From CAKSQF01 sp964568425 (GTDB taxonomy: Bacteria; Bacillota; Clostridia; Oscillospirales; CAG-272): a stretch of DNA of 64,000 nucleotides. The position numbers and the translations under genes were made by a program. The stretch is from the NCBI GenBank assembly GCA_964568425.1, contig CAZMPO010000003.1, positions 62,001 through 126,000 on the forward strand, read 5' to 3'. Below the pieces are notes generated by a model. It did not search any database. It was not told where the DNA came from and was given only the letters and a program-made list of their open reading frames with translations. Shown piece after piece: positions 17,158-26,883 of this stretch. Positions within the stretch are counted from its first letter, which is position 1, and each line of letters starts with the position of its first letter.

Positions 17158-18324
17158 GTGACGGAAAAAGATCGCTGTATTGAACTTTTGCTTGGATTTG
17201 TCAGATATGAGCTGTGCGGTATCGATCTGCCCGAGTCGGTGAGAAATTTCACCCCCGATGAGCTTCTTGACACGTACAGGTTGTCAAAATCGCAGGATCT
17301 CGCACATCTTGTCGGTGACGCTCTGTTAAAATGCAATCTTCTCGAGGAGGGAAGGGCAAAAGCTGTCCTCAAAAACGAGGTGATCTCGGCAGTTTGCAGA
17401 TACGAACGGATGAAATGCGACCTTGAGCGAGCAAAGAGCGCGCTCGATGGAGCGAAAGTGCCTTATATCGCACTAAAGGGTGCGGTCATACGAGAGCTTT
17501 ACCCCGAGCCTTGGATGCGTACGAGCTGTGATATCGATCTGCTCGTTCACCCTGCCGATATGAAAAAGGCGGCGGATGCGCTCATGGCGGCGACCGATTG
17601 CAAGGAGACCGACACCACGGGACACGATGTCGCCTACCTGACCGCAAGCGGAACCGGGATCGAGCTTCATCACAGCTTGATCGAGGACGGACGCATCGCC
17701 AAGGCCGACAAAGTGCTGTCGGACATTTGGGAGCATGTCGAAAAGTCGCAAAATGGCGGTGAGTACGAGTATCTCATGCCCGATGAGTATTTTTATTATT
17801 ATCACATCGTCCATATGGCAAAACATCTGTCGATCGGCGGCTGTGGAATACGTCCGATCGTCGATCTTTATCTGCTCCATAAACCGAGCGGTGCGGACGC
17901 ACTTCTTAAAATGGGCGGACTTGATCGCCTCGATGCGGCGGCGTCCGAGCTTGCCGACTGCGTGATGAACGACAAAAAGCCGTCCGAGCTTGCCGAGGGT
18001 CTCAAGGACTATATCTTCTCGGCAGGGATCTACGGCTCTGTCGAGAATTATACCGCTGTAAAAAAGTCTGAAAAGCACGGCAGGGTCGGATTTTTGCTCT
18101 ATCGAATTTTTCTTCCGTACAATGAGCTCAGGCAGATATACCCGAAACTCTCCGGCAGACCGTGGCTCACCCCGATTTACGAGGTCGTAAGGTGGGTCAA
18201 ATTTATTGCCGACGGCAGAGCGAAAAAAGGAGTGCGCGAGTTTGACGCGGTGATGGGTATGTCAAACGAACACTCGGATGAGATAGGCAAACTCATGCGA
18301 GAACTCGGCGTCAGCCCGAAGTAG
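17158..18324 (+). CDS. Nucleotidyltransferase-family protein (NTP_transf_5-like)
   Basis: About 388 aa. The region YIALKGAVIRELYPEPWMRTSCDIDLLV (about 100-130), with the DIDLLV acidic pair, matches the uncharacterised nucleotidyltransferase family PF14907, found in polysaccharide and some peptide-modification loci. The downstream HHSL and YYYHIVHMAKH motifs fit the same family. The reaction is unknown. GTG 17158 is chosen because GAAAGGA lies about 8 nt before it; ATG 17149 is too close to the Shine-Dalgarno. The gene is the first after a strong promoter and may lead the polysaccharide transcript. Confidence 0.75.
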   Translation: MTEKDRCIELLLGFVRYELCGIDLPESVRNFTPDELLDTYRLSKSQDLAHLVGDALLKCNLLEEGRAKAVLKNEVISAVCRYERMKCDLERAKSALDGAKVPYIALKGAVIRELYPEPWMRTSCDIDLLVHPADMKKAADALMAATDCKETDTTGHDVAYLTASGTGIELHHSLIEDGRIAKADKVLSDIWEHVEKSQNGGEYEYLMPDEYFYYYHIVHMAKHLSIGGCGIRPIVDLYLLHKPSGADALLKMGGLDRLDAAASELADCVMNDKKPSELAEGLKDYIFSAGIYGSVENYTAVKKSEKHGRVGFLLYRIFLPYNELRQIYPKLSGRPWLTPIYEVVRWVKFIADGRAKKGVREFDAVMGMSNEHSDEIGKLMRELGVSPK

Positions 18325-18420
18325 CCAAAACAACAATTTATTCCACATAGTCTAACCAAAATGTTGAGTTGAAAGGATGTTTTTCGCCCTATAAGCGGCG
18401 AAAAATGATCGGTTGTCGTA

Positions 18421-20409
18421 ATGCAAAGAGATATGAAAAATTACCGTAACGGAAGGATCATGATAGGTAAAAAGTGGTTGCTCGTTCTGTATGACCTGCT
18501 CATTCTTTTGCTTTCGGATTTTTTGCTTTTGATTGTCTATGATACGGGCGAGTTTGTCGGCGAGCTGAAGCCGATAATCGTCCATTATCTCCTGTCTGCC
18601 GTCATACTTCTGGTGTGTCGGTCGATATGCAAGATCTATTCGCAGGTCTGGCGTTACGGCGGCATACAGTGCTATATTCGTTTGCTTATGTCGGACGCTG
18701 TCGCCTTTTGGGTGTATTATCCCATTCAGAAATTTCTGCCCGAATCATTTGTCAAAAGCATAACATTCGTCAGGGCACTGTCGATCTATTGCATAGTCCT
18801 GCTCGGTGCGCTCTCCATTCGAATGATCTACAGATACGCGTACAAATGTTGTCGTGCGGATACCCCCGTCGGCAAGCTGATGGGCGTGCTTATAAAGGTG
18901 TTCGGCATGAACAGGGTTCAGCTGAACGAGGGATTTTCCGAAAATAAGATCAAAATAGCGATCGTCGGCGCGGGAAATGTCGGAACATCGCTTGCCACAG
19001 AGCTTACCGAGAGCACATCGTCGGCATATCAGCCGGTCTGCTTTATCGATAACGACAGTGACAAGGTCGGCGGCATGATACATAATATTCCGGTCATTTC
19101 GGCGGACAAGGTCGATATCGAAAGCGTTACGCATTTCGGTATACAGGAGATCGTTATCGCACTTCCGCAGCTCGGGGTCGATGAAAAGAAAAAGCTTTAC
19201 GATCATTATAAATCGCTCGGATGCAAGGTCAAGGTCTATGACTTCCCCACAATGCAGCAGGCGGGCGACACAAAACGCCATATGCGCGAGTTTGACGCCG
19301 AGGAATTGCTCTTCCGCAGACAGATAATCGTCGTCGATGAAAAGACTTATTCGTACTATCGCGGCAAGACCGTGCTGATCACGGGTGGCGGCGGATCGAT
19401 CGGAAGCGAGCTTTGCAGACAGCTTGCAAAAATGAGTCCCAAAAAACTCGTTATCCTCGATGTTTACGAAAACGGCGCGTACGATGTTCAACAGGAGCTT
19501 CGCTTTGCCTATAAGGACAGCCTCGATGTTTCTGTCGAGATCCTGTCGGTCTGCAATCGCACCGCGCTTGATCGTGTGTTTGCTACATATCGTCCCGATA
19601 TCGTGATAAACGCCGCCGCGCATAAGCATGTTCCGCTCATGGAGCACAACTGCATAGAGGCGATCGAGAATAATGTGTTCGGCACGCTCAATACCGTCGA
19701 GCTTTCCGAAAAATACGGCGTTTCGAGATATATGATGGTCTCGACCGATAAGGCGGTCAATCCGACAAATGTCATGGGCGCGACAAAGCGTATGTGCGAG
19801 ATGATCGTGCTCTGCCACAGTAAGACCTCGAAGACGACCGTCTACAGCGCGACGAGATTCGGTAACGTCCTCGGCAGTGCGGGCTCGGTCATACCGCTCT
19901 TTAAGCGTCAGATCATGAACGGCGGACCGATCACGATAACCGATAAACGGATAATCAGATATTTCATGACCATACCCGAGGCAAGCCAGCTCGTTCTTTG
20001 CTCGGGTGCGATGGCGAAAAACGGCGAGCTGTTCGTGCTTGATATGGGCAGCCCCGTAAAGATACTCGATCTTGCCGAAAACATGATCCGTCTCGGCGGA
20101 TTTGAGCCTTATAAGGATATCGACATCATCGAAACCGGACTTCGTCCGGGCGAAAAGCTCTATGAGGAACTGCTCGTCAAGACCGAGGAACTGGCAAAGA
20201 CCGAGAACAGCCTCATCTTTATCGAGCGCGACGAGCCGCTGACCGCCGATGAGCTCGCGGAGAAGATCTCATTGCTCAGGGATGCCGTCGAGTCGGGCGA
20301 TGATCTTATAGCAAAGGATACCCTCCGCCGCGCCGTCCCGACCTTCAAAGACCCCAAAGTGGTCAATGAAAATGCCGAGAATAACGAGCTTATGAGGGCG
20401 GCAGTCTGA
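18421..20409 (+). CDS. FlaA1/CapD-type NDP-sugar 4,6-dehydratase/epimerase
   Basis: A 662-aa membrane enzyme. Four hydrophobic helices (about 20-150) are followed by a CoA-binding-like Rossmann region (KIAIVGAGNVGTSLA, about 180) and the catalytic SDR domain (LITGGGGSIGSELC, about 320). In the SDR domain STDKAVNPTNVMGATKR carries the catalytic Met/Lys that replace the classical Tyr/Lys in WbpM-type dehydratases. It probably makes the first modified sugar of the surface glycan from UDP-GlcNAc (family inference). The ATG at 18421 lacks a good Shine-Dalgarno; a 9-bp hairpin (18380-18405) lies 15 nt upstream of it. Confidence 0.9.
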   Translation: MQRDMKNYRNGRIMIGKKWLLVLYDLLILLLSDFLLLIVYDTGEFVGELKPIIVHYLLSAVILLVCRSICKIYSQVWRYGGIQCYIRLLMSDAVAFWVYYPIQKFLPESFVKSITFVRALSIYCIVLLGALSIRMIYRYAYKCCRADTPVGKLMGVLIKVFGMNRVQLNEGFSENKIKIAIVGAGNVGTSLATELTESTSSAYQPVCFIDNDSDKVGGMIHNIPVISADKVDIESVTHFGIQEIVIALPQLGVDEKKKLYDHYKSLGCKVKVYDFPTMQQAGDTKRHMREFDAEELLFRRQIIVVDEKTYSYYRGKTVLITGGGGSIGSELCRQLAKMSPKKLVILDVYENGAYDVQQELRFAYKDSLDVSVEILSVCNRTALDRVFATYRPDIVINAAAHKHVPLMEHNCIEAIENNVFGTLNTVELSEKYGVSRYMMVSTDKAVNPTNVMGATKRMCEMIVLCHSKTSKTTVYSATRFGNVLGSAGSVIPLFKRQIMNGGPITITDKRIIRYFMTIPEASQLVLCSGAMAKNGELFVLDMGSPVKILDLAENMIRLGGFEPYKDIDIIETGLRPGEKLYEELLVKTEELAKTENSLIFIERDEPLTADELAEKISLLRDAVESGDDLIAKDTLRRAVPTFKDPKVVNENAENNELMRAAV

Positions 20410-20471
20410 TTTTGGATTTTTGATTTTTGATTTGTAATAAAGGATAGTCACCTCTTGGTGCCGGTGGTAAA

Positions 20472-21512
20472 ATGATCGCAGGTGTTATCGGACATTTCGG
20501 CAACGGACATAAGCTCCTGAACGGTCAAACGGTCAAGACAAAGATCGTGACCGATGAGCTTTGCCGCGCGCTCGGCGACTCGGAGGTTTTGAGGATCGAC
20601 ACGCACGGCGGCAAAAAAACGCTGATAAAAGCACCTTTTCAGGTGATATCGGCACTAAAAAAGTGCAAAAATGTCATAATCCTCCCTGCACATAACGGTC
20701 TTCGCGTGTATGCGCCGCTCCTTGCTTTTTTTAATAGTTTTTTCAAAAGAAAGCTCCATTATATGGTCATCGGCGGCTGGCTTCCCGAATTTCTTCAAGG
20801 CAGAGCGTCGCTTGCGAGATGCCTTAGGCACTTTGACGGGATATATGTCGAGACGAACACGATGAAAAGGGCACTGGAAGATCAAGGCTTTGACAATGTT
20901 TTCGTCGCGCAGAACTGTAAAAGGCTGGATATCCTCAAAAAGAGTGAGCTTGTCTACCCAACCGATACCCCCTATCGTCTTTGCACCTTCTCTCGCGTGA
21001 TGCGCGAAAAGGGCATCGAGGATGCCGCACACGCCGTCAGGGCTGTCAACGATCGGCTCGGGTACACCGCTTTTTCACTCGATATCTACGGACAGATCGA
21101 CGCAGAGCAGACCGAATGGTTTGAGACTCTTTCGGCAAGCTTTCCCGACTATATCCGCTATATGGGCGCTGTTGACGCCGATAAGAGCGTGTCCGTACTT
21201 GCTGACTATTTCGCACTGCTGTTTCCGACAAGATTTTATACCGAGGGCATTCCGGGTACCATTATTGATGCATATGCCGCAGGGCTTCCGGTGATCGCCG
21301 CCAAGTGGGAGAGCTACGGCGATATGGTAGTTGAGGGAAAGAGCGGATTCGGATATGAGCTTGGTGACAAAGATCAGCTTGTATCACTTCTTCTGCACTT
21401 TGCCGAACATCCCGACGACCTGCTTGAGAAAAAGCCAAACTGCCTTGACGAGGCGGAAAAATATCGTCCCGAGGCGGCACTTGCAGCTCTTTTTGAACGA
21501 TTGGAGTCATGA
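20472..21512 (+). CDS. Glycosyltransferase family 4
   Basis: A 346-aa GT-B glycosyltransferase. The donor-binding C-terminal half shows FSRVMREKGIEDA, then PTRFYTEGIPGTIIDAYAAGLPVIA with the EGxP...E nucleotide-sugar motif. The N-terminal acceptor domain has no signal or membrane segment, so it acts on the cytosolic side of lipid-linked oligosaccharides. Base composition matches the GC-richer flank rather than the AT-rich cassette. It is followed by the epimerase-like gene after 3 nt. Confidence 0.88.
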   Translation: MIAGVIGHFGNGHKLLNGQTVKTKIVTDELCRALGDSEVLRIDTHGGKKTLIKAPFQVISALKKCKNVIILPAHNGLRVYAPLLAFFNSFFKRKLHYMVIGGWLPEFLQGRASLARCLRHFDGIYVETNTMKRALEDQGFDNVFVAQNCKRLDILKKSELVYPTDTPYRLCTFSRVMREKGIEDAAHAVRAVNDRLGYTAFSLDIYGQIDAEQTEWFETLSASFPDYIRYMGAVDADKSVSVLADYFALLFPTRFYTEGIPGTIIDAYAAGLPVIAAKWESYGDMVVEGKSGFGYELGDKDQLVSLLLHFAEHPDDLLEKKPNCLDEAEKYRPEAALAALFERLES

Positions 21513-21515
21513 TAT

Positions 21516-22415
21516 ATGGGTATTTCGCTCTATAAAATAAAAAAGTGGTACAAAATGCTTAAAGGCGACAGTATATCCCATGTCAATCAAGGCGTCGGCA
21601 CTCTTTACTCAAAGACCGAGGTCGCGGGATATTACAACGATCTCACCGAAAAGGTCACAAAGGATGCCCCCGACATTCTCGTTCCGAAGTATTTCGTTGA
21701 TACGGGTGAGGAGATATATTTTTCGATAGGCATATTTCAATACGGCATCGCCTCGTACGATCTGTTTCTGAAGACGGGCGAGGAGATCTACAAAAAGAAA
21801 CTGCTTGCCTGCGCCGATTGGGCGATCGAAAATCAGCAGGATGACGGCGGATATGTTACGTTTGCTCACACCACACCCGATGCCCCATATTCTTCAATGG
21901 CACAGGGCGAGGCGGCGTCGATGCTTGTACGCGCGCACATCTTAACGAAAGACGATCGATACCTCACCGCCGCCGATAAGTCGATCGGATTTATGCTCGT
22001 TCCGCTTAAAGACGGCGGAACGACAGAGTACATCGATGACGATGTGATCCTGTATGAGTCTGCCCACGATGCGGCTGTTCTTAACGGATGGATCTTTTCA
22101 CTCTGGGGACTGTACGATTTCGTAAAATACACAAACGACCCGACCGCAGGGCAGATCCTTGACAGAACGCTCTGTACGCTGAAAAAAAAGCTTCCCGATT
22201 ATGACAACGGCTATTGGAGCAAATACGATGCGGAGAAAATGATCTGCAGTCCGTTTTATCATAAGCTGCATATAGCACAGCTCAGAGTCATGTACGACCT
22301 GTTCGGCGATCGGATATACAACGAATATGCCGATAAGTGGGAGAAATACCAAAACAGTTTTTGGAAGAGAAACAGGGCCTTTTGCAAAAAAGTGATGCAA
22401 AAGGTATTTGAATAA
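21516..22415 (+). CDS. D-glucuronyl C5-epimerase C-terminal domain-like protein
   Basis: A 299-aa protein with an all-alpha (alpha/alpha toroid) look. The C-terminal blocks YDNGYWSKYD and SPFYHKLHIAQLR resemble the C-terminal catalytic domain of heparan sulfate D-glucuronyl C5-epimerase (PF06662), which flips glucuronate to iduronate in a polymer. Repeated aromatic/acidic motifs (QYGIASYDLF, ADWAIENQQDDGGY) fit the barrel. It lacks a signal peptide, unlike animal enzymes, so it may act on lipid-linked intermediates inside the cell. UDP-glucose dehydrogenase (30388-31626) in the same locus can supply glucuronate. It could instead be a GH105/GH88-like barrel of other function. Confidence 0.72.
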   Translation: MGISLYKIKKWYKMLKGDSISHVNQGVGTLYSKTEVAGYYNDLTEKVTKDAPDILVPKYFVDTGEEIYFSIGIFQYGIASYDLFLKTGEEIYKKKLLACADWAIENQQDDGGYVTFAHTTPDAPYSSMAQGEAASMLVRAHILTKDDRYLTAADKSIGFMLVPLKDGGTTEYIDDDVILYESAHDAAVLNGWIFSLWGLYDFVKYTNDPTAGQILDRTLCTLKKKLPDYDNGYWSKYDAEKMICSPFYHKLHIAQLRVMYDLFGDRIYNEYADKWEKYQNSFWKRNRAFCKKVMQKVFE

Positions 22416-22428
22416 TAGGAGAAACTCT

Positions 22429-23526
22429 ATGGTTGTATATGTGTCACCTGCGGAGAGAAACGGCGGGATCCTTCAATTTTCAACATCGATCGCAAGAGAA
22501 ACAAGAGCATTCAGACAATGCAAGCTGTTTTTGCCGAGTGTTGTTGACAGCAGGTTGTTTGAGGATATATCCGAGGATGTGGTGACCTATGAAAAGGTCA
22601 AAACCTTGAGAAAAAACGAAAAAGGGGTCTGTAATATTGCAGAGCAGATAATGGCTCTCTCCCCGACGGTCGTGATTTTCTTGGAAGATTCGATCTTGAT
22701 GCAACAGATCAATGAGATACTTCACAAAGCGGGAATCAGCACAGCGATCGTTATACACGATATTCAACATCATCCGTACAGAAATATGGGTGCCAGAAAA
22801 ATCGCGGTCGACCTTATTCGCAGAGCAATGACCCGAAAAACCATAAAAATGTGCACACGCATTGTTTTGCTGTCGAATAATTCGGAGAAGGCATTTAGAG
22901 ATAAATATAAAAGCACAAACAGCATCGTTTTTAGATTGCCGGCGCATATTCCCAACGCGCAACCGGTAATACCGTCAGAGTTAACGAATGATTTTTGCGA
23001 TTATTTCTTGTTTTTTGGGCGTATAGATGAGTATAAAGGGATAAACAGATTGTGTCTTGCGTATTCTTCCTTGCCGGCAGAAATAAAAAGCACAAAAAAA
23101 TTGGTGATTGCCGGAAAAGGGACTCTGTCTGATGAGGAGCTTGGCTTAATTAAAGCGGATGCCGACATTTATTTGCTTAATCGTTTCATCGAAGATAGCG
23201 AAATGATATGGCTCTTCGATAATTCATCTGCGGTTATAATGCCGTATATCGAGGCATCACAAAGCGGCGTTTTGCCGATCGCATACAAATACGGAAAGCC
23301 TGTCGTCGTATCGAATTTGCAAGGACTTACAGAAAATGTTTCTGCGAGAAAAACAGGTTGTATTTTTGATACTGTTGATGAACTGAAGGATATTCTCGCA
23401 AAGTTTGACAAAAGCGATTTTTCCGAAAAAGACATACTTGAGTTTTATCAAAAGAATTATTCATGGAAAGGCAACCTTGAAGATCTTTTAGACGTTTTTC
23501 AAACGAAAGTGAGTGATGGTTCGTAA
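22429..23526 (+). CDS. Glycosyltransferase family 4, AT-rich cassette
   Basis: A 365-aa GT4-type glycosyltransferase. FFGRIDEYKGINRL opens the donor-binding domain, and VIMPYIEASQSGVLPIAYKYGKPVVVSN is the conserved EAxxSG loop; DIQHHPY lies in the acceptor domain. The start at 22429 has TAGGAG upstream. This is the first gene with clearly AT-richer codon use (AAA, TTT, ATA), marking the left edge of the cassette. Its end overlaps the polymerase gene by about 11 nt. Confidence 0.85.
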   Translation: MVVYVSPAERNGGILQFSTSIARETRAFRQCKLFLPSVVDSRLFEDISEDVVTYEKVKTLRKNEKGVCNIAEQIMALSPTVVIFLEDSILMQQINEILHKAGISTAIVIHDIQHHPYRNMGARKIAVDLIRRAMTRKTIKMCTRIVLLSNNSEKAFRDKYKSTNSIVFRLPAHIPNAQPVIPSELTNDFCDYFLFFGRIDEYKGINRLCLAYSSLPAEIKSTKKLVIAGKGTLSDEELGLIKADADIYLLNRFIEDSEMIWLFDNSSAVIMPYIEASQSGVLPIAYKYGKPVVVSNLQGLTENVSARKTGCIFDTVDELKDILAKFDKSDFSEKDILEFYQKNYSWKGNLEDLLDVFQTKVSDGS

Positions 23527-24736
23527 TATGAAAACGGAATTAACAAGAAAAATACCGAATTCGTTTGCTGCATATCCTGCGTTGATAGCACTGATGATCT
23601 ATGTGTTTGGCTATCAGTTTGCATATCCGTTCAGCTCCACTTTGTTTTTGTATATTGCTTTTGGATTTACCGTTATATGGATGGTTTTTAACCAAGGAAT
23701 ATATTTTTCTGCTCAAATGTTGATAATGGCTCTTGTAGCCGTTGTGTCGGCTTTGGGAGTTTTTTACACGCAATTGCCGAAAGAAGGAAACAGAGAGGCA
23801 ATTTTGACTATAGTTGTTTGGATATTGCTGATCGCTTTCGCACAAAATGCAGCTATGCTCGAAAAAATAAAAAAGGCAATATATATATGCTCTTTTGCCG
23901 TCCTGCTTGGCGTTTTACTTCAATATTTGTTTGCCGGTGCGGTAAACACCGTATTAAGTCGGATACTTAGAAGCGATAGTTATGAGCGGTTGATATGGTC
24001 ATATGATGTCGACGGTGCTTATGCCGGTTTTTCGGCATATACCCCCGATGCGGCGTATTTCTGTGCAGCCTTGTTCGGCTTTACAATGTTTGGCTGGTTG
24101 CAAGCTAAAGAGCTTTCTTTCAAGAAAAAGATAGCCTGCTGGGTCGTTATTTTGCTGTCGGTATTTGCCGTTATTCTGACGAGCAAACGCGGCGTTGCGA
24201 TAGCTTTGATAGTGTCATTTGTTCTCACATATATGATTTGGAAGAAATTTTCCGCAAAAACAATTTTCAGTACGATCGGTTTGCTTGCGGTATGTGTCAT
24301 ACTGATCGGCATTTTTAGCGAGCAGAACGAAGTGATACAGATGTTTTTGCAGCGCTTTGACCCAACCGACGGTGATATTACGACAGGAAGAAGCGAGATC
24401 TGGAAAAGTGCACTTGATAAACTGACAAACGGCTTTATCGGCATGGGAACGGGTTCCGCGTATGTGGTCTATGATACGGGTCTGCATAATATCTATTTGC
24501 AGCTGTTTTATGATCACGGGTTGGTCGGTGTCATAATTTATTTGCTGTTTTTTGTAAGCAATTTGGTTTATGCCATCAAAAGAAGAGAAGCGGTCGCAAT
24601 TTACATTCAGTTACTGATGTTGGTATACGGAATGTCGGGCAATCCGATCTATTCAAATTCGTTTTTTATAGTATATACAATTTTCAGTGTTGTCTCTGTG
24701 GGAGAACAAGAACAAAATGCGACAGAGCTGTCATGA
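23516..24736 (+). CDS. Wzy-type polysaccharide polymerase / O-antigen ligase family
   Basis: About 406 aa with some ten hydrophobic helices. The periplasmic-type loop near the C-terminus contains TGRSEIWKSAL and LHNIYLQLFYDHGLVGV, the signature region of the Wzy/WaaL superfamily. In a Gram-positive locus with a Wzx flippase it most likely polymerises repeat units on the outer face of the membrane. Start choice among GTG 23513, ATG 23516 and ATG 23528 is uncertain. AT-rich like its neighbours. Confidence 0.8.
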   Translation: MVRNMKTELTRKIPNSFAAYPALIALMIYVFGYQFAYPFSSTLFLYIAFGFTVIWMVFNQGIYFSAQMLIMALVAVVSALGVFYTQLPKEGNREAILTIVVWILLIAFAQNAAMLEKIKKAIYICSFAVLLGVLLQYLFAGAVNTVLSRILRSDSYERLIWSYDVDGAYAGFSAYTPDAAYFCAALFGFTMFGWLQAKELSFKKKIACWVVILLSVFAVILTSKRGVAIALIVSFVLTYMIWKKFSAKTIFSTIGLLAVCVILIGIFSEQNEVIQMFLQRFDPTDGDITTGRSEIWKSALDKLTNGFIGMGTGSAYVVYDTGLHNIYLQLFYDHGLVGVIIYLLFFVSNLVYAIKRREAVAIYIQLLMLVYGMSGNPIYSNSFFIVYTIFSVVSVGEQEQNATELS

Positions 24737-24755
24737 CGGGAAAAGGTAGAGAAAT

Positions 24756-25862
24756 ATGAGAGTAGGAATATTAACGTACCACAATGCAATAAACTATGGT
24801 GCTGTGTTACAGGCTTATGCCTTGCAGCAGGTGGTGAAAAAATTGGGAGTAGAGTGCGAAATAATTGATTATTCTTGCCCTGCTGTAGAAAAACAATACA
24901 GACGAAAAAAAATCAGCGATCACGCAAATTGGAAAGTATATGTAATGGACATCCTCAGCGGTCATCGCTTGGATCGAAAAAAGGAAGCATTTGAAAAGTT
25001 TCGCAAGCAATATTTGTCACTGTCCGATAAAATAGATGTTGTTTCCGGAGAAAGTCTTAAAGATTACGACGCAATAATCGTTGGCAGCGATCAGGTGTTT
25101 AATCCCAAAAACACCGAGGGTGACAGTGCTTACTTGCTTGATCTTCAGTGCAGTGCCAAGAAGATAGCCTATGCCGCGAGTATCGGAAATAACGAATTTC
25201 TTGACTTGTGGAAGACGAGATATAACGTTGATTACGAGAAACTGCTGAAGAGCTTTTACAGGCTTTCATTTCGCGAAGAAGATGCCTCGATCTTTGTTTC
25301 GAATCTGTTAAATGATTCGTATGAGACCGTGCTTGACCCGGTACTTCTGGCAGGGTCTGAGCTGTGGAAGGATTTTCAGGCGGATGCGAGCGAAGAGTAC
25401 ATCTTTGTCTATAATTTAGGCAATATCCCGCTGCTTGTTGAGTGCGTACAAGCCATGCATAAAGAAACCGGATTAAAGGTTTATGTGGTGAACAAAGACA
25501 TAAAGGGCGATTTTTTGCTTCGCGGATTTGAGAATGTGTCATCATTATCTCCCGCTGATTTCCTGAAAATGTTGTCCGGCGCAAAATATGTTATAACCGA
25601 TTCTTTTCACGGGACCGCTTTTTCGGTGTTGTATCACAAGAATTTTTCGTCTGTGGTAAATCCGCATAAAAACAACACAAACTCGCGAATTGTTAATCTG
25701 TTAAATAAACTGCAACTTGAAGAACGAATTGTATCAGACGCCGAGAGCTTTCGGTACCGATCGACAATAGCGTATTCCGATACGGATAAGATAGTTCAAG
25801 AACTGGAAAAGCACTCTCTTGCGTGGCTGAGTGGGTCGTTACAGACAAAGGAGGGACAATAA
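24756..25862 (+). CDS. Polysaccharide pyruvyl transferase family protein
   Basis: A 368-aa protein of the CsaB/PssM pyruvyltransferase family. It starts with VGILTYHNAINYGAVLQAYAL, has DAIIVGSDQVFN at about residue 110, and TDSFHGTAFS near 290 with the catalytic-type His. These enzymes add ketal-linked pyruvate from PEP to glycans, giving them negative charge; in Gram-positives this can anchor SLH-domain proteins. AAAGGTAG lies before the ATG. The stop overlaps the next gene's ATG by one base. Confidence 0.88.
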   Translation: MRVGILTYHNAINYGAVLQAYALQQVVKKLGVECEIIDYSCPAVEKQYRRKKISDHANWKVYVMDILSGHRLDRKKEAFEKFRKQYLSLSDKIDVVSGESLKDYDAIIVGSDQVFNPKNTEGDSAYLLDLQCSAKKIAYAASIGNNEFLDLWKTRYNVDYEKLLKSFYRLSFREEDASIFVSNLLNDSYETVLDPVLLAGSELWKDFQADASEEYIFVYNLGNIPLLVECVQAMHKETGLKVYVVNKDIKGDFLLRGFENVSSLSPADFLKMLSGAKYVITDSFHGTAFSVLYHKNFSSVVNPHKNNTNSRIVNLLNKLQLEERIVSDAESFRYRSTIAYSDTDKIVQELEKHSLAWLSGSLQTKEGQ

Positions 25863-26860
25863 TGATCATCACTAAAACACCGTTTCGTATGTCTTTTTTT
25901 GGCGGCGGTACGGATATGGAGAGCTATTTTAGAGAAAATGGCGGTGCTGTATTGTCGACGACATTTGATAAATATTGTTATGTGAATGTACGTCATCTTC
26001 CGAGATTTTTTGATTACACAACAGAGTTGTCATATTCAAAGACTGAGCGTGTGACCGACATTTCAGATATTGAACATCCTGCGATCCGAGAGGCCATGAA
26101 GATGCTTGATATGCACGAAATTCGTCTTACGTATGAGGCGGATCTCCCTGCTCGTTCGGGACTCGGCACGAGCAGCTCTTTTGCTGTCGGTATGTTGAAC
26201 GCATTTTATGCGCTTAAAGGGAAATATGCGGATAAAAAGAAGCTTGCGGATGAAGCCATATATTTGGAACGGGTGCTTTGTAATGAGGCAGGGGGATGGC
26301 AGGATCAAATCGCCGCCTCTTTCGGTGGATTTAATCGCATAAACTTTAGTGCCGATGGGTATGAGGTCCTTCCCGTTATTATTTCACCCGAAAGAAAGCA
26401 GAGATTAAATGAAAATCTTTTAATGTTCTTCACGGGCTTTACCCGTTTTTCGTCTGATGTTCAGAAAGTGAATAATGTCTCCGCCGAGGAGAAACGAGAT
26501 CAATTAAGGGAAATGTACTTGTTGGTCGATGAAGCGGAAAGGGTGTTAACCAATACTCACGCAGATCTTGATGATTTCGGTCGGTTGCTTGATCATACAT
26601 GGCGATTAAAGAAGCAGACCGGATCGGCAATTTCTACCGGAAGTATTGACGCGTTTTATGATAGAGGAATCAAAGCAGGCGCTCTGGGCGGCAAGCTGCT
26701 CGGCGCAGGCGGCGGAGGATTTCTTGTGTTCTATGTTCAGCCCGAACATAAAGCATCGGTCATGACTGCAATGCAAGATCTGATGTACATACCGTTTTCG
26801 TTTGAAAACGGAGGAACAAGAGTTATTCATTACAGCCCGGAGACTTATATTCCTCGTTGA
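25862..26860 (+). CDS. hddA: D-glycero-D-manno-heptose 7-phosphate kinase (HddA-like)
   Basis: A 332-aa GHMP kinase. RMSFFGGGTDMESYF is the N-terminal motif of the heptose/fucose kinase branch, LPARSGLGTSSSF the ATP loop, GGWQDQIAAS carries the catalytic Asp, and KLLGAGGGGFLVF is motif 3. HddA phosphorylates heptose 7-phosphate at C1 in the GDP-D-glycero-alpha-D-manno-heptose route. The assignment is supported by neighbours that supply the other steps. AAAGGAGG lies before ATG 25862; the frame is open further upstream. Confidence 0.85.
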   Translation: MIITKTPFRMSFFGGGTDMESYFRENGGAVLSTTFDKYCYVNVRHLPRFFDYTTELSYSKTERVTDISDIEHPAIREAMKMLDMHEIRLTYEADLPARSGLGTSSSFAVGMLNAFYALKGKYADKKKLADEAIYLERVLCNEAGGWQDQIAASFGGFNRINFSADGYEVLPVIISPERKQRLNENLLMFFTGFTRFSSDVQKVNNVSAEEKRDQLREMYLLVDEAERVLTNTHADLDDFGRLLDHTWRLKKQTGSAISTGSIDAFYDRGIKAGALGGKLLGAGGGGFLVFYVQPEHKASVMTAMQDLMYIPFSFENGGTRVIHYSPETYIPR

Positions 26861-26883
26861 ATTAAATGGCAGGAGGCACACTT